Shown in pieces: positions 1-7,084 of a stretch of DNA of 7,435 bases. Under the pieces are notes generated by a model. It was given only the letters and a program-made list of their open reading frames with translations. It was not told where the DNA came from and did not search any database. Positions within the stretch are counted from its first letter, which is position 1; every line of letters begins with the position of its first letter. Source of the DNA: DATAQC01 sp051001215 (GTDB taxonomy: Bacteria; Actinomycetota; Acidimicrobiia; Acidimicrobiales; AC-14); contig JBPCNP010000162.1 in assembly GCA_051001215.1 (NCBI GenBank), positions 1 through 7,435 of the forward strand. Reading direction: 5' to 3'. Both the position numbers and the translations under genes were made by a program.

Positions 1-1
1 G

Positions 2-253
2 TCCCGGGCCCAGATCGCCGACATACGGGGGGTGAACGCCGACGCGGTGGTGCGCAAGCTCGTCCACCGCGGCTAAGTGGAGGAGGTCGGGCGTGACCCC
101 GGGCCCGGCCAGGCGGTGCTCTACGGCACCAGCCGGCTCTTCCTCGAGAAGCTGGGGCTGGACTCGCTGGGCGGGCTGCCGCCGCTGGGCGACTTCGTCC
201 CCGGCTCCGAGGTGATCGAGGCCCTCGAGCGGGGGTTGGGCGCCGGCGAGTGA
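2..253 (+). pseudogene. scpB: 3' end of scpB (segregation and condensation protein B), interrupted by an in-frame stop
   Basis: ScpB is the winged-helix partner of ScpA in the SMC condensin complex, which compacts and segregates the chromosome. The window holds only its C-terminal part. The first 24 codons read as the helix-turn-helix typical of the second winged-helix domain (SRAQIADIRGVNADAVVRKL). After the stop, the same frame continues with the family signature EEVGRDPGPGQAVLYGT, then FLEKLGLDSL and LPPLGDFVPG, and ends at TGA 251-253. A TAA at 74-76 interrupts this conserved stretch, where a sense codon (TAC, Tyr, is one base away) would be expected. A GTG follows the TAA directly at 77-79, so re-initiation is conceivable. 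The well-kept sequence after the stop suggests a very recent mutation or a sequence error rather than an old pseudogene. The family call is firm; whether the gene works is not. The amidase gene starts 3 nt after the final TGA. Confidence 0.82.
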
Positions 254-256
254 CGG

Positions 257-1321
257 ATGGTGAAGGGCCCGAGCGGCCCCCTGAGCGGGAGACAGGGCCC
301 GAGCGGCCCCCTGAGCGGGGGACGGCCCCCCGGGGCAATCGTTGCCCTGACCCTGCTCATCGTGGCTTCCTGTCGAGTTGCCAACGGTGGCACCGGCATG
401 GTCCAGGGCACAATTGTCCAGGGCACAAGGGTCCAGGGCACGATGGCCCCGGCAACGGCCCCGGTCATCGCTGACGCCCCGCCTCCTGCGCCGGCCGGCT
501 CATCGAACCCCGGGGTGGTCGTCACCCCCGCAGGAGTCGTGGTGCCCATCGTGGGCGGGGCCCCGGGCGCGTGGAAGGTCCGCACCCCGTGTGGGGTCGA
601 CCGCAGCCTGGGTACCGGCACCCGGGTGGGCCAGGCCACAGTGGTCCTCGACCCTGGCCACGGGGGCGCCGAGCGGGGGGCCATCTCGCCCGGCGGCCTG
701 GCCGAGGCGGATGTGAACCTGGCCGTCGCCCGCCGGGCCCGAGCAACGCTGGAGCACCAGGGGATCTCCGTGGTGCTCACCCGAACCGACGACTACCGGC
801 TCGAACTGACGCCCCGGGCCATGATCGCCAAAGACCTGAACCCTCGGGCGTTCGTGTCCATCCACCACAATGCCGACCCCGACGGTCCCCGGCCCACGCC
901 GGGCACCGAGACCTACTACCAGCAGTCGTCGGCCGACTCGAAGCGCCTGTCCGGCCTCCTCTGGGAGGAGGTGGTGCACGCACTGGCCGGTTACAAGGTG
1001 GGTTGGGTGGGCGACACTGACGCCGGCGCCAAGACACGACCCGGTGACCACGGCGACTACTACGCCGTGCTGCGCGAGCCGGCGCCCGTCGTCAGCGCCC
1101 TGGCCGAGCTGGCATTCGTCTCCAATCCCGCCGAGGCCGAGTTGGTCGGCCGGCCCGATGTCCAGGCTGTCGAGGGCGATGCCGTGGCAAGGGCCATCGT
1201 GCGGTACCTGCAGACGTCTGACCCGGGATCGGGTTTCACCACTGCGTACCCCCGTCCTCCGAACCCGCCTTCGACCGGGCCCGAGGCTCCGCCCGAGGTC
1301 TGCGTCGACCCCCAGCTCTAG
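257..1321 (+). CDS. N-acetylmuramoyl-L-alanine amidase (Amidase_3 family), probable lipoprotein
   Basis: Zinc amidase that cuts the bond between N-acetylmuramic acid and L-alanine in peptidoglycan, acting outside the membrane. It has 354 residues. Residues 1-26 are a long Arg/Lys-containing N-region holding a duplicated ten-residue unit. Residues 27-37 are hydrophobic (AIVALTLLIVA), followed by the lipobox V-A-S-C with C39 as the lipidation site. A low-complexity linker with three VQGT units (49-62) and Ala/Pro follows. Residues 84-115 may be a small beta-rich region. The catalytic domain runs from about 127 to 320. The expected zinc ligands are H135 in LDPGHGG, E150 in GGLAEADVNL and H203 in SIHHNA; the catalytic glutamate is E284 in ELAFVSN. 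The tail is Pro-rich. C112 and C349 could form a disulfide. The ATG lies 3 nt after the scpB reading frame with no clear Shine-Dalgarno site, so translation may be coupled; GTG at 260 is an alternative. The fold is certain; lipidation is inferred. Confidence 0.93.
   Translation: MVKGPSGPLSGRQGPSGPLSGGRPPGAIVALTLLIVASCRVANGGTGMVQGTIVQGTRVQGTMAPATAPVIADAPPPAPAGSSNPGVVVTPAGVVVPIVGGAPGAWKVRTPCGVDRSLGTGTRVGQATVVLDPGHGGAERGAISPGGLAEADVNLAVARRARATLEHQGISVVLTRTDDYRLELTPRAMIAKDLNPRAFVSIHHNADPDGPRPTPGTETYYQQSSADSKRLSGLLWEEVVHALAGYKVGWVGDTDAGAKTRPGDHGDYYAVLREPAPVVSALAELAFVSNPAEAELVGRPDVQAVEGDAVARAIVRYLQTSDPGSGFTTAYPRPPNPPSTGPEAPPEVCVDPQL
264..323 (+). repeat. Tandem duplication of a 30-bp unit at the amidase 5' end
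   Basis: Two adjacent copies, 264-293 and 294-323, differ at a single position (A290 versus G320). The unit is in frame and encodes the duplicated residues GPSGPLSGRQ / GPSGPLSGG before the hydrophobic segment of the amidase signal peptide. The near-identity points to a recent duplication. The unit is very GC-rich. Confidence 0.93.
401..445 (+). repeat. Three tandem 15-bp units in the amidase linker
   Basis: Units at 401-415, 416-430 and 431-445 all begin GTCCAGGGCAC and differ mainly in their last bases. They encode V-Q-G-T-I, V-Q-G-T-R and V-Q-G-T-M (residues 49-63), just after the predicted lipidated cysteine, in a region likely to be an unstructured tether between membrane and enzyme. 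Confidence 0.92.
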
Positions 1322-1329
1322 AACCGCAG

Positions 1330-1776
1330 CTACATCAAGGGCGAGGGGCCGCGCCGGTTGCGCTCGGAGCGGATCATGACCGCTCCCACCACCAGGGCCA
1401 CGGCGGCCAGCAGGTCGAGGTAGTAGCCGAACCCGAGGGAGAGCGATCCGCGGCTGACGAACAGGTAGCAGAAGGCGATCACCGCGGCACTCACGGCGGC
1501 GACGAGGTGGAGCTGCTCCCAGGTGAAGTCGCCGACGAGCGGTGGCAGTGACACCGACGTGAGCTTGTGCACCACGACCTGCACCATCATCAGCGCGCCG
1601 AGTATGGGCACCAGCGTGGCCAGGGGGAACAGCGTCGTCCCCCATGCCCCGACGTGGTTGTCACCGAACGTGTACCAGGGGAGGAACGAGAAGACCAGGT
1701 CGGCAGCACCCGCAGCGACGATGACGATCTCGCCCACGGTGAGCTTTACCCCGGTGTCGGCCACGACCGCAGTCAA
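1330..1776 (-). CDS. Four-helix integral membrane protein of unknown function
   Basis: I do not recognise a named family. The product is 148 residues, with four predicted hydrophobic segments at about 15-35, 47-68, 89-107 and 115-135. It has the motif S-F-L-P-W-Y (30-35) at the end of helix 1, which is common in small uncharacterised actinobacterial membrane proteins, and a basic C-terminus (RSERNRR) that probably faces the cytoplasm. The longest frame starts at TTG 1776-1774, directly after an in-frame TGA; a GAGGTGA lies very close upstream. GTG at 1764 or 1737 are alternative starts, and the one at 1764 would have a more usual distance from that GAGGTGA. It converges with the amidase (8 nt between stop codons) and diverges from purN (60 nt). 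No catalytic or binding motif is visible. It is likely real because the hydrophobic pattern is clean and no plus-strand frame better explains the region. Confidence 0.82.
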   Translation of the reverse strand: MTAVVADTGVKLTVGEIVIVAAGAADLVFSFLPWYTFGDNHVGAWGTTLFPLATLVPILGALMMVQVVVHKLTSVSLPPLVGDFTWEQLHLVAAVSAAVIAFCYLFVSRGSLSLGFGYYLDLLAAVALVVGAVMIRSERNRRGPSPLM

Positions 1777-1824
1777 TCACCTCAACGGTCGGTCGGGAGG
1801 GATCCGCCCCTCGCCGTGGGGCAC

Positions 1825-1830
1825 TAGGTT
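1825..1830 (+). promoter_or_regulatory. Putative -10 box of the purN-purH-folD-metF operon (leaderless)
   Basis: TAGGTT fits the TAnnnT form of actinobacterial -10 elements and ends 6 nt before the purN GTG, so transcription would start at or beside the start codon. There is no Shine-Dalgarno sequence before purN, which fits a leaderless mRNA. No convincing -35 hexamer is seen. The 60-nt divergent gap 1777-1836 holds no obvious riboswitch or PurR-like operator. Confidence 0.5.
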
Positions 1831-1836
1831 GCACCT

Positions 1837-2421
1837 GTGAGGCGTCTCGGCGTACTGGCGTCCGGTGGGGGCTCGAATCTGGCTGCCATCCTCGCTGCCG
1901 GGTTGGACGTGGCCGTGGTCGTGGTCGACCGGGAATGCGGGGCGACCCAGGTGGCCGAGTCGGCCGGCGTGGCCAGCGTGGTGGTGCGGCGTGACAGCTT
2001 CGGCCCGGACTTCGACCGGGGGGACTACACGGCCCGGGTGGTCGACGCCCTCGAGGCCAACCGGGTCGACGTGGTGGCCATGGCCGGCTTCGGCACGATC
2101 CTCGACAAGCAGATGCACGACGCCTTCACCGGCCGCGTCCTCAATACTCACCCTGCCCTGCTGCCCGCCTTTCCCGGCTGGCACGCGGTGGGAGATGCCC
2201 TGGCCGCGGGTGCCGAGGTCACGGGCTGCACGATCCACGTGGCTACCCTCGAGGTCGACGCCGGGCCCATCCTGGCCCAGGAGGCCGTGCCCGTTCTGCC
2301 CGGTGACACGGTCGAGGAGCTCCACGAGCGCATCAAGGCGGTGGAGCACCGCCTCTACCCCGAGACCATTCGCACATTCATGGAAGGGATGAGCCCTCGA
2401 GGAGGGGACCCGCAGCGGTGA
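1837..2421 (+). CDS. purN: Phosphoribosylglycinamide formyltransferase (GAR transformylase)
   Basis: Cytoplasmic third step of de novo purine synthesis: transfers the formyl group of 10-formyl-THF to glycinamide ribonucleotide, giving FGAR and THF. It has 194 residues, close to the usual PurN length. The phosphate-binding loop ASGGGSNL lies near residues 8-15, and MAGFGTIL near 82-89. The active-site block NTHPALLPAFPG contains N103 and H105, and VDAGPI contains D141; these match the E. coli Asn106/His108/Asp144 triad with the same spacing. The folate-binding part CTIHV...GPILAQ...VLPGDT is also present. GTG 1837 is chosen because the protein aligns from this residue (RRLGVLASGGG) and sits just behind a -10-like TAGGTT. 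The stop overlaps the purH start by 4 nt (GTGA), indicating coupled translation with the enzyme that carries out the second formyl transfer of the pathway. Confidence 0.97.
   Translation: MRRLGVLASGGGSNLAAILAAGLDVAVVVVDRECGATQVAESAGVASVVVRRDSFGPDFDRGDYTARVVDALEANRVDVVAMAGFGTILDKQMHDAFTGRVLNTHPALLPAFPGWHAVGDALAAGAEVTGCTIHVATLEVDAGPILAQEAVPVLPGDTVEELHERIKAVEHRLYPETIRTFMEGMSPRGGDPQR
2400..2407 (+). promoter_or_regulatory. Shine-Dalgarno site of purH
   Basis: AGGAGGGG lies inside the 3' end of purN, about 10 nt before the GTG of purH. It is a strong, slightly distant ribosome binding site and supports GTG 2418 as the start, together with the GTGA overlap. Confidence 0.72.
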
Positions 2422-3986
2422 GAGCTCTGATCTCGGTGTACGACAAGACCGGCCTGGTGGAGCTGGCCCGCGGACTGGTCGACCTCGGTTGGGAGGTCGT
2501 CTCCAGCGGCGGCACCTCGCAGGCGCTGGTCGGCGTCGGCGTGCCCTGCACCGAGGTCGAGGCCGTCACCGCCAGCCCCGAGATGCTGGGAGGCCGGGTC
2601 AAGACCCTGCACCCGGCCCTGCACGGCGGCATCCTGGCCGACCGGGACAAGGCCGAGCACCTGGCCGACCTCGACGCCAACGGCATTGTCCCCGTCGACC
2701 TGGTGGTGTGCAACCTCTATCCGTTCACGGCCCGGCCGTCGATCGAGATGATCGACGTGGGCGGCCCGACGATGGTTCGGGCGGCAGCCAAGAACCACGC
2801 CCATGTCGGGGTGGTCGTCGACCCGGGCGAGTACCCGGCCGTGCTCGAGGAGCTCCGGCGCGACGGGTCCCTGGGGCCGGCAACCCGACGCCGCCTGGCC
2901 CGCAGTGCCTTCGCCCATACGGCCGCCTACGAACAGGCCATCGTCTCGTGGTTCGACGCGGGCGCCACCGCCATCGGCGGCCATGCCTCTGACCACCATG
3001 CCTCTGACCACCATGCCTCTGACGACCATGCCGCGGGTCCCCTGCCGCCCACCATCGAGCTGTCGCTGGAGCGGGCCCAGGGGCTGCGGTACGGCGAGAA
3101 CCCCCATCAGCAGGCGGCCCGTTACCGCGTCACCGGTCTCACCAGCTTCTGGGACGACGTCGTCCAGCACGGCGGCATGGCGTTGTCGTACCTCAACATC
3201 TTCGACGCCGATGCCGCCTGGGCGCTGGTCCACGATCTCGGGGATGGCCCGGCGGCGGCGATCATCAAGCACGCCAACCCGTGCGGGGCGGCCGTCGCCG
3301 ACGACATGGCCACCGCCTACCGCCGGGCCTTCGAGGGCGACCCCATGTCCGCCTTCGGGGGCATCGTGGCCGTCAACCGTGTCGTCGACGACGCCTTGGC
3401 CCAGGAGATGATGGCCAACCCCAAGGCCGACGTGCTCGTGGCCCCCGGTTACTCGCCGGGGGCACTCGACCGCTTCGCCGCCAAGCGCAAGAACATGCGG
3501 GTCCTGGAGGCGCCGGCGCCCGCCGGCGAGGCGCTGCACCTGCGTCAGGTGAGCGGCGGCTTCCTCGTCCAGGAGAACCACCGCTTCGTCGCCGGGCGCG
3601 AAGATTGGCGGGTGGCCACCGAGGGGGTGCCCACCGCATCGCAGTGGGCCGACCTGGAGCTGGCCTGGCGGCTGTGCGGGCACGTGAGGTCGAACGCCAT
3701 CGTGCTGGTGGCCGATGGTGTGGCCGTCGGAGTGGGAGCCGGCCAGCAGAACAGGGTCGACTGCGGGCGACTGGCGGTGGAGAAGGCCTCGGGCCGGGCT
3801 CGGGGCGGGGCCGCCGCCAGCGACGCCTTCTTCCCCTTCCGGGACGGTCTCGACACCGTGGTGGCTGCCGGGGTGGCCGCCGTCGTCCAGCCGGGGGGCA
3901 GCATCCGCGACGACGAGGTCATTGCCGCGGCCAACGAGGCCGGCGTGGCCATGGTCCTCACCGGCGAGCGCCAGTTCCGCCACTGA
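2418..3986 (+). CDS. purH: Bifunctional AICAR transformylase / IMP cyclohydrolase
   Basis: Performs the last two steps of IMP synthesis in the cytoplasm: formylates AICAR from 10-formyl-THF, then closes the ring. It has 522 residues, usual for the family. The N-terminal IMP cyclohydrolase domain (about 1-185) has ISVYDKTG, SSGGT, KTLHPALHGG with K62, NLYPF with Y101, IDVGGPT with D113 and AAAKNH with K125. These match the catalytic residues known from the human enzyme. The C-terminal transformylase domain (about 212-522) has RYGENPHQ (224-231), the catalytic K284-H285 in KHANPCG, SAFGGIVA, SDAFFPFRDGLD and QPGGSIRDDEV, and ends LTGERQFRH. Between the domains, residues 189-206 are an unusual His/Asp-rich run built from three 15-bp DNA repeats. 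The GTG start overlaps purN by 4 nt; the TGA stop overlaps the folD ATG by 1 nt. Confidence 0.98.
   Translation: MRALISVYDKTGLVELARGLVDLGWEVVSSGGTSQALVGVGVPCTEVEAVTASPEMLGGRVKTLHPALHGGILADRDKAEHLADLDANGIVPVDLVVCNLYPFTARPSIEMIDVGGPTMVRAAAKNHAHVGVVVDPGEYPAVLEELRRDGSLGPATRRRLARSAFAHTAAYEQAIVSWFDAGATAIGGHASDHHASDHHASDDHAAGPLPPTIELSLERAQGLRYGENPHQQAARYRVTGLTSFWDDVVQHGGMALSYLNIFDADAAWALVHDLGDGPAAAIIKHANPCGAAVADDMATAYRRAFEGDPMSAFGGIVAVNRVVDDALAQEMMANPKADVLVAPGYSPGALDRFAAKRKNMRVLEAPAPAGEALHLRQVSGGFLVQENHRFVAGREDWRVATEGVPTASQWADLELAWRLCGHVRSNAIVLVADGVAVGVGAGQQNRVDCGRLAVEKASGRARGGAAASDAFFPFRDGLDTVVAAGVAAVVQPGGSIRDDEVIAAANEAGVAMVLTGERQFRH
2982..3026 (+). repeat. Three tandem 15-bp units in the purH interdomain linker
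   Basis: CATGCCTCTGACCAC occurs at 2982-2996 and 2997-3011, and with one change (C to G) at 3012-3026. CATGCC begins a fourth, degenerate unit at 3027. The frame is kept, and the units encode repeats of H-A-S-D-H (residues 189-203) between the two catalytic domains. Confidence 0.95.
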
Positions 3987-4864
3987 TGAGCCGCGCCCCA
4001 CAGACCGCCGTGATCATGGCCGGCGCGCCGGCGGCCGAGGCCACGCTGGCGAGGGTGGCCGACGACGTGGCCAAGCTGGCGGTCGACGGCGTCACCGTCG
4101 GGCTGGGCACCATCCTGGTCGGCGGCGACGCGGCCAGTGCCAGCTACATCGCCCGCAAGCACGACGCCTGTGCCCGGGTGGGCATGGCGTCGTTCCACCA
4201 GGACGTCGTCGCCGGTGCCGGCCAGGCCGAGCTGCTGGCCGCCGTGGCCCGGTTCAACGACGACCCGGCCGTCGACGCCTTCATCGTGCAGAACCCCGTG
4301 CCCGCCGGTTTCGACTTCAACGCGGCGATGGAGGCGGTCGACCCGGCCAAGGATGCCGACGGCCTGCACCCCGTCAACCTGGGCAAGCTGGCGCTCGGTG
4401 CCGACGGACCTCTCCCCTGCACCCCGGCGGGCATCCAGGCCATCCTCGGCCACTACCGCGTGCCCGTCGAGGGACGCCACGTGGTCATCGTGGGGCGAGG
4501 CCCCACCCTGGGCCGACCGCTGTCGATGCTGCTGGCCCTCAAGCGACCCGGGGCCAACGCCGCCGTCACTGTGGTCCACACCGGGGTGGCCGACCTGGGC
4601 GCGTACACGCGCCAAGCCGACATCGTGGTCGGGGCCGCCGGCGTGCCCGGGATCATCTCCGCCGACATGGTGCGCCGGGGGGCCGCCGTCGTGGGCGGCG
4701 GCATGGTCTACGAGGGGCGCCGGGTCCTCTCCGACGTGGACGAGTCGGTGGCCGAGGTGGCCGGGTACGTCACGCCTCGCGTCGGTGGCGTGGGGCCCAC
4801 CACGGTGGCCATGTTGTTGCGCAACACCGTCGCCGCGGCCCTGGCCCGGAGGCGGGGGACGTGA
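3986..4864 (+). CDS. folD: Bifunctional methylene-THF dehydrogenase / methenyl-THF cyclohydrolase
   Basis: Cytoplasmic enzyme interconverting 5,10-methylene-THF, 5,10-methenyl-THF and 10-formyl-THF, usually with NADP. It thus feeds the formyl donor to PurN and PurH. It has 292 residues, typical length. The catalytic region shows ASYIARKHDAC with Y54 and K58, FIVQNPVP with Q102, and KDADGLHPVN with D125; Lys, Gln and Asp have the same spacing as E. coli K54, Q98 and D121. PCTPAGI follows at 144-150. The Rossmann domain has VVIVGRGPTLGRPL, a variant of the actinobacterial GRGxTxGRPL form, then ADIVVGAAGVPG and VGGVGPTTVAMLL. Two departures from the usual sequence are VQNPVP for VQLPLP and GGGMVYEG near the usual VGIN region. 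ATG 3986 overlaps the purH stop (TGATG), with no clear ribosome binding site, so coupling is likely; the stop overlaps metF by 4 nt (GTGA). The assignment is firm. Confidence 0.96.
   Translation: MSRAPQTAVIMAGAPAAEATLARVADDVAKLAVDGVTVGLGTILVGGDAASASYIARKHDACARVGMASFHQDVVAGAGQAELLAAVARFNDDPAVDAFIVQNPVPAGFDFNAAMEAVDPAKDADGLHPVNLGKLALGADGPLPCTPAGIQAILGHYRVPVEGRHVVIVGRGPTLGRPLSMLLALKRPGANAAVTVVHTGVADLGAYTRQADIVVGAAGVPGIISADMVRRGAAVVGGGMVYEGRRVLSDVDESVAEVAGYVTPRVGGVGPTTVAMLLRNTVAAALARRRGT
4848..4852 (+). promoter_or_regulatory. Shine-Dalgarno site of metF
   Basis: GGAGG within the 3' end of folD, 8 nt before GTG 4861, supports that GTG as the metF start. Confidence 0.65.
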
Positions 4865-5724
4865 CCCGCATCGCCGACCTGTTGGCTGCGGGCCGGACCT
4901 ACTCCTTCGAGTTCTTCCCGCCCCGGACCCCCGAGGCCGAGATCGTCCTGGAAGGGACCCTGGCCGAGCTGGAGCTACTCGAGCCCTCGTTCGTGTCGGT
5001 CACCTACGGGGCGGGTGGGTCGACCCGCGAGCGGACCCACGACCTGGTGGTCTCGATCAACCGCGGCAGCTCCATGACGGCCATGGCCCATCTCACCTGC
5101 GCGGCCCACACGCGCGTCGACCTGGTCGACATCGTGGGCCGCTACGCCGCCGCGGGCGTGGAGAACATCCTGGCCCTGGGCGGGGACCCCCCGGCCAACC
5201 TCGACCTTCCGCCCGGCGATCTGACCTACGCCGACGAGCTGGTCGACCTCGTCGCTGGGGTAGGCCCGTTCTGTGTGGGGGTGGCAGCCCACCCCGAGCT
5301 CCACCCCAAGTCCGCCGACCGGGCCAGCGACCGCAGCTACCTGGCCGCCAAGCTCCGGCGGGCCGACTTCGCCATCACCCAGTTCTTCTTCCGGGCCGAC
5401 GACTACCTGTCGATGATCGACGAGCTCGCCGCCCTGGGCGTCGACAAGCCGGTGATCCCGGGGATCATGCCCGTCAACAACCTCTCGTCGATCCAGCGCA
5501 TGGCGGCCATGTCGGGGGCGGCCGTTCCCCCGGAGGTGGTCGAGCGGGTGGAAGCCGTGGCCGACGATCCCGAGGCCGTCCGCCGGGTCGGCATCGAGAT
5601 GGCCACCGAGCTGTGCCAGCGCCTACTGGCTGCCGGCGCCCCCGGTCTGCACTTCTACACGCTCAACCGTTCCACGGCGACCAGGGAGATCTACGCGAAT
5701 CTGGGCCTGGCCGGAGCCCATTGA
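4861..5724 (+). CDS. metF: 5,10-methylenetetrahydrofolate reductase
   Basis: Flavin-dependent cytoplasmic enzyme that reduces 5,10-methylene-THF to 5-methyl-THF, the methyl donor for methionine synthesis. It has 287 residues, the usual size of bacterial MetF and without the regulatory domain found in eukaryotes. It begins with the strand FEFFPP, where E17 matches the catalytic E. coli Glu28, then SVTYGAGGST (46-55), AHLTC (76-80) and LALGGDPP (104-111). D109 in this last motif matches E. coli Asp120 with identical spacing. AAHPELHP (142-149), TQFFF (173-177), PGIMPVNN (190-197) and LHFYTLNRS (263-271) complete the barrel. The GTG start overlaps the folD stop by 4 nt and has its own GGAGG. This is the last gene of the operon; a GC hairpin begins 5 nt after the stop. 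It competes with FolD for methylene-THF, so the operon covers the branch between purine formyl supply and methyl supply. Confidence 0.97.
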   Translation: MTRIADLLAAGRTYSFEFFPPRTPEAEIVLEGTLAELELLEPSFVSVTYGAGGSTRERTHDLVVSINRGSSMTAMAHLTCAAHTRVDLVDIVGRYAAAGVENILALGGDPPANLDLPPGDLTYADELVDLVAGVGPFCVGVAAHPELHPKSADRASDRSYLAAKLRRADFAITQFFFRADDYLSMIDELAALGVDKPVIPGIMPVNNLSSIQRMAAMSGAAVPPEVVERVEAVADDPEAVRRVGIEMATELCQRLLAAGAPGLHFYTLNRSTATREIYANLGLAGAH

Positions 5725-5728
5725 CCCT

Positions 5729-5762
5729 GGCGGCGGGGGGCCTTCCGGGAGGCCCCGCCGCC
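5729..5762 (+). terminator. GC-rich hairpin after metF, probable operon terminator
   Basis: The arms are 5729-5736 with 5755-5762 (GGCGGCGG / CCGCCGCC) and 5739-5743 with 5750-5754 (GGCCT / AGGCC). There is a two-G bulge (5737-5738) and the six-base loop TCCGGG. This gives 13 pairs, nearly all G-C, starting 5 nt after the metF stop. No T-run follows, as is common for hairpins at gene ends in high-GC actinobacteria, so termination is likely but not shown by the sequence alone. Confidence 0.75.
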
Positions 5763-5784
5763 ACTTCGCAAGCGCACACGTCAT

Positions 5785-5800
5785 CCCGCGCTCGAGCGGG
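5785..5800. promoter_or_regulatory. Palindrome upstream of icd, possible operator
   Basis: A perfect 10-bp palindrome, CGCTCGAGCG (5789-5798), lies within a 16-nt stretch whose ends also pair (CCCGC / GCGGG). It ends 7 nt before the putative icd -10 box, in the spacer/-35 area where a repressor or activator could bind. In sequence this GC-rich, a palindrome of this size can occur by chance. Confidence 0.3.
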
Positions 5801-5807
5801 CGACCGG

Positions 5808-5813
5808 TAGGCT
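5808..5813 (+). promoter_or_regulatory. Putative -10 box of icd (leaderless)
   Basis: TAGGCT fits TAnnnT and ends 6 nt before the icd ATG, the same arrangement as before purN. No Shine-Dalgarno sequence precedes the ATG, so a leaderless transcript is the simplest reading. The -35 region is not recognisable. Confidence 0.5.
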
Positions 5814-5819
5814 CCCGCC

Positions 5820-7019
<1,200 letters not shown>

Positions 7020-7072
7020 CGGCCCGAGGGCGGACGGGTGAACGGTGAATGACGAACTAGCTGTCGCCGGGC

Positions 7073-7078
7073 TACAGT
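7073..7078 (+). promoter_or_regulatory. Putative -10 box of the secreted-protein gene
   Basis: TACAGT fits TAnnnT. By the 6-nt spacing seen before purN and icd, RNA and protein would start at 7085, where the codon is ATC. No clear terminator for icd is seen in 7020-7072. Confidence 0.4.
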
Positions 7079-7084
7079 GCGCGC

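Noticed and set aside
121..780. Long minus-strand open frame across the amidase 5' part
   Set aside because: It is a Pro/Arg/Ser-rich shadow of the amidase frame, which has clear motifs; its VPWT repeats are just the reverse reading of the 15-bp units.
1322..1329. Bidirectional terminator between the convergent amidase and membrane-protein genes
   Set aside because: The gap is 8 nt and no stable hairpin centred there is seen.
1777..1836. Riboswitch or purine operator between the membrane gene and purN
   Set aside because: Only 60 nt, with a leaderless-type promoter and no conserved aptamer or palindrome visible.
2982..3026. CRISPR-like or regulatory direct repeats
   Set aside because: Units are contiguous with no spacers, and keep the purH frame; this is a coding tandem repeat.
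2355..4001. 548-codon minus-strand open frame opposite purH
   Set aside because: High GC keeps the opposite frame open; it has no recognisable domain, while the plus strand encodes a complete PurH.
3715..5724. A single long plus-strand frame seeming to fuse folD-region sequence with MetF
   Set aside because: Upstream of GTG 4861 it is an out-of-frame, Arg/Gly-rich reading of purH and folD; only the part from 4861 is MetF.
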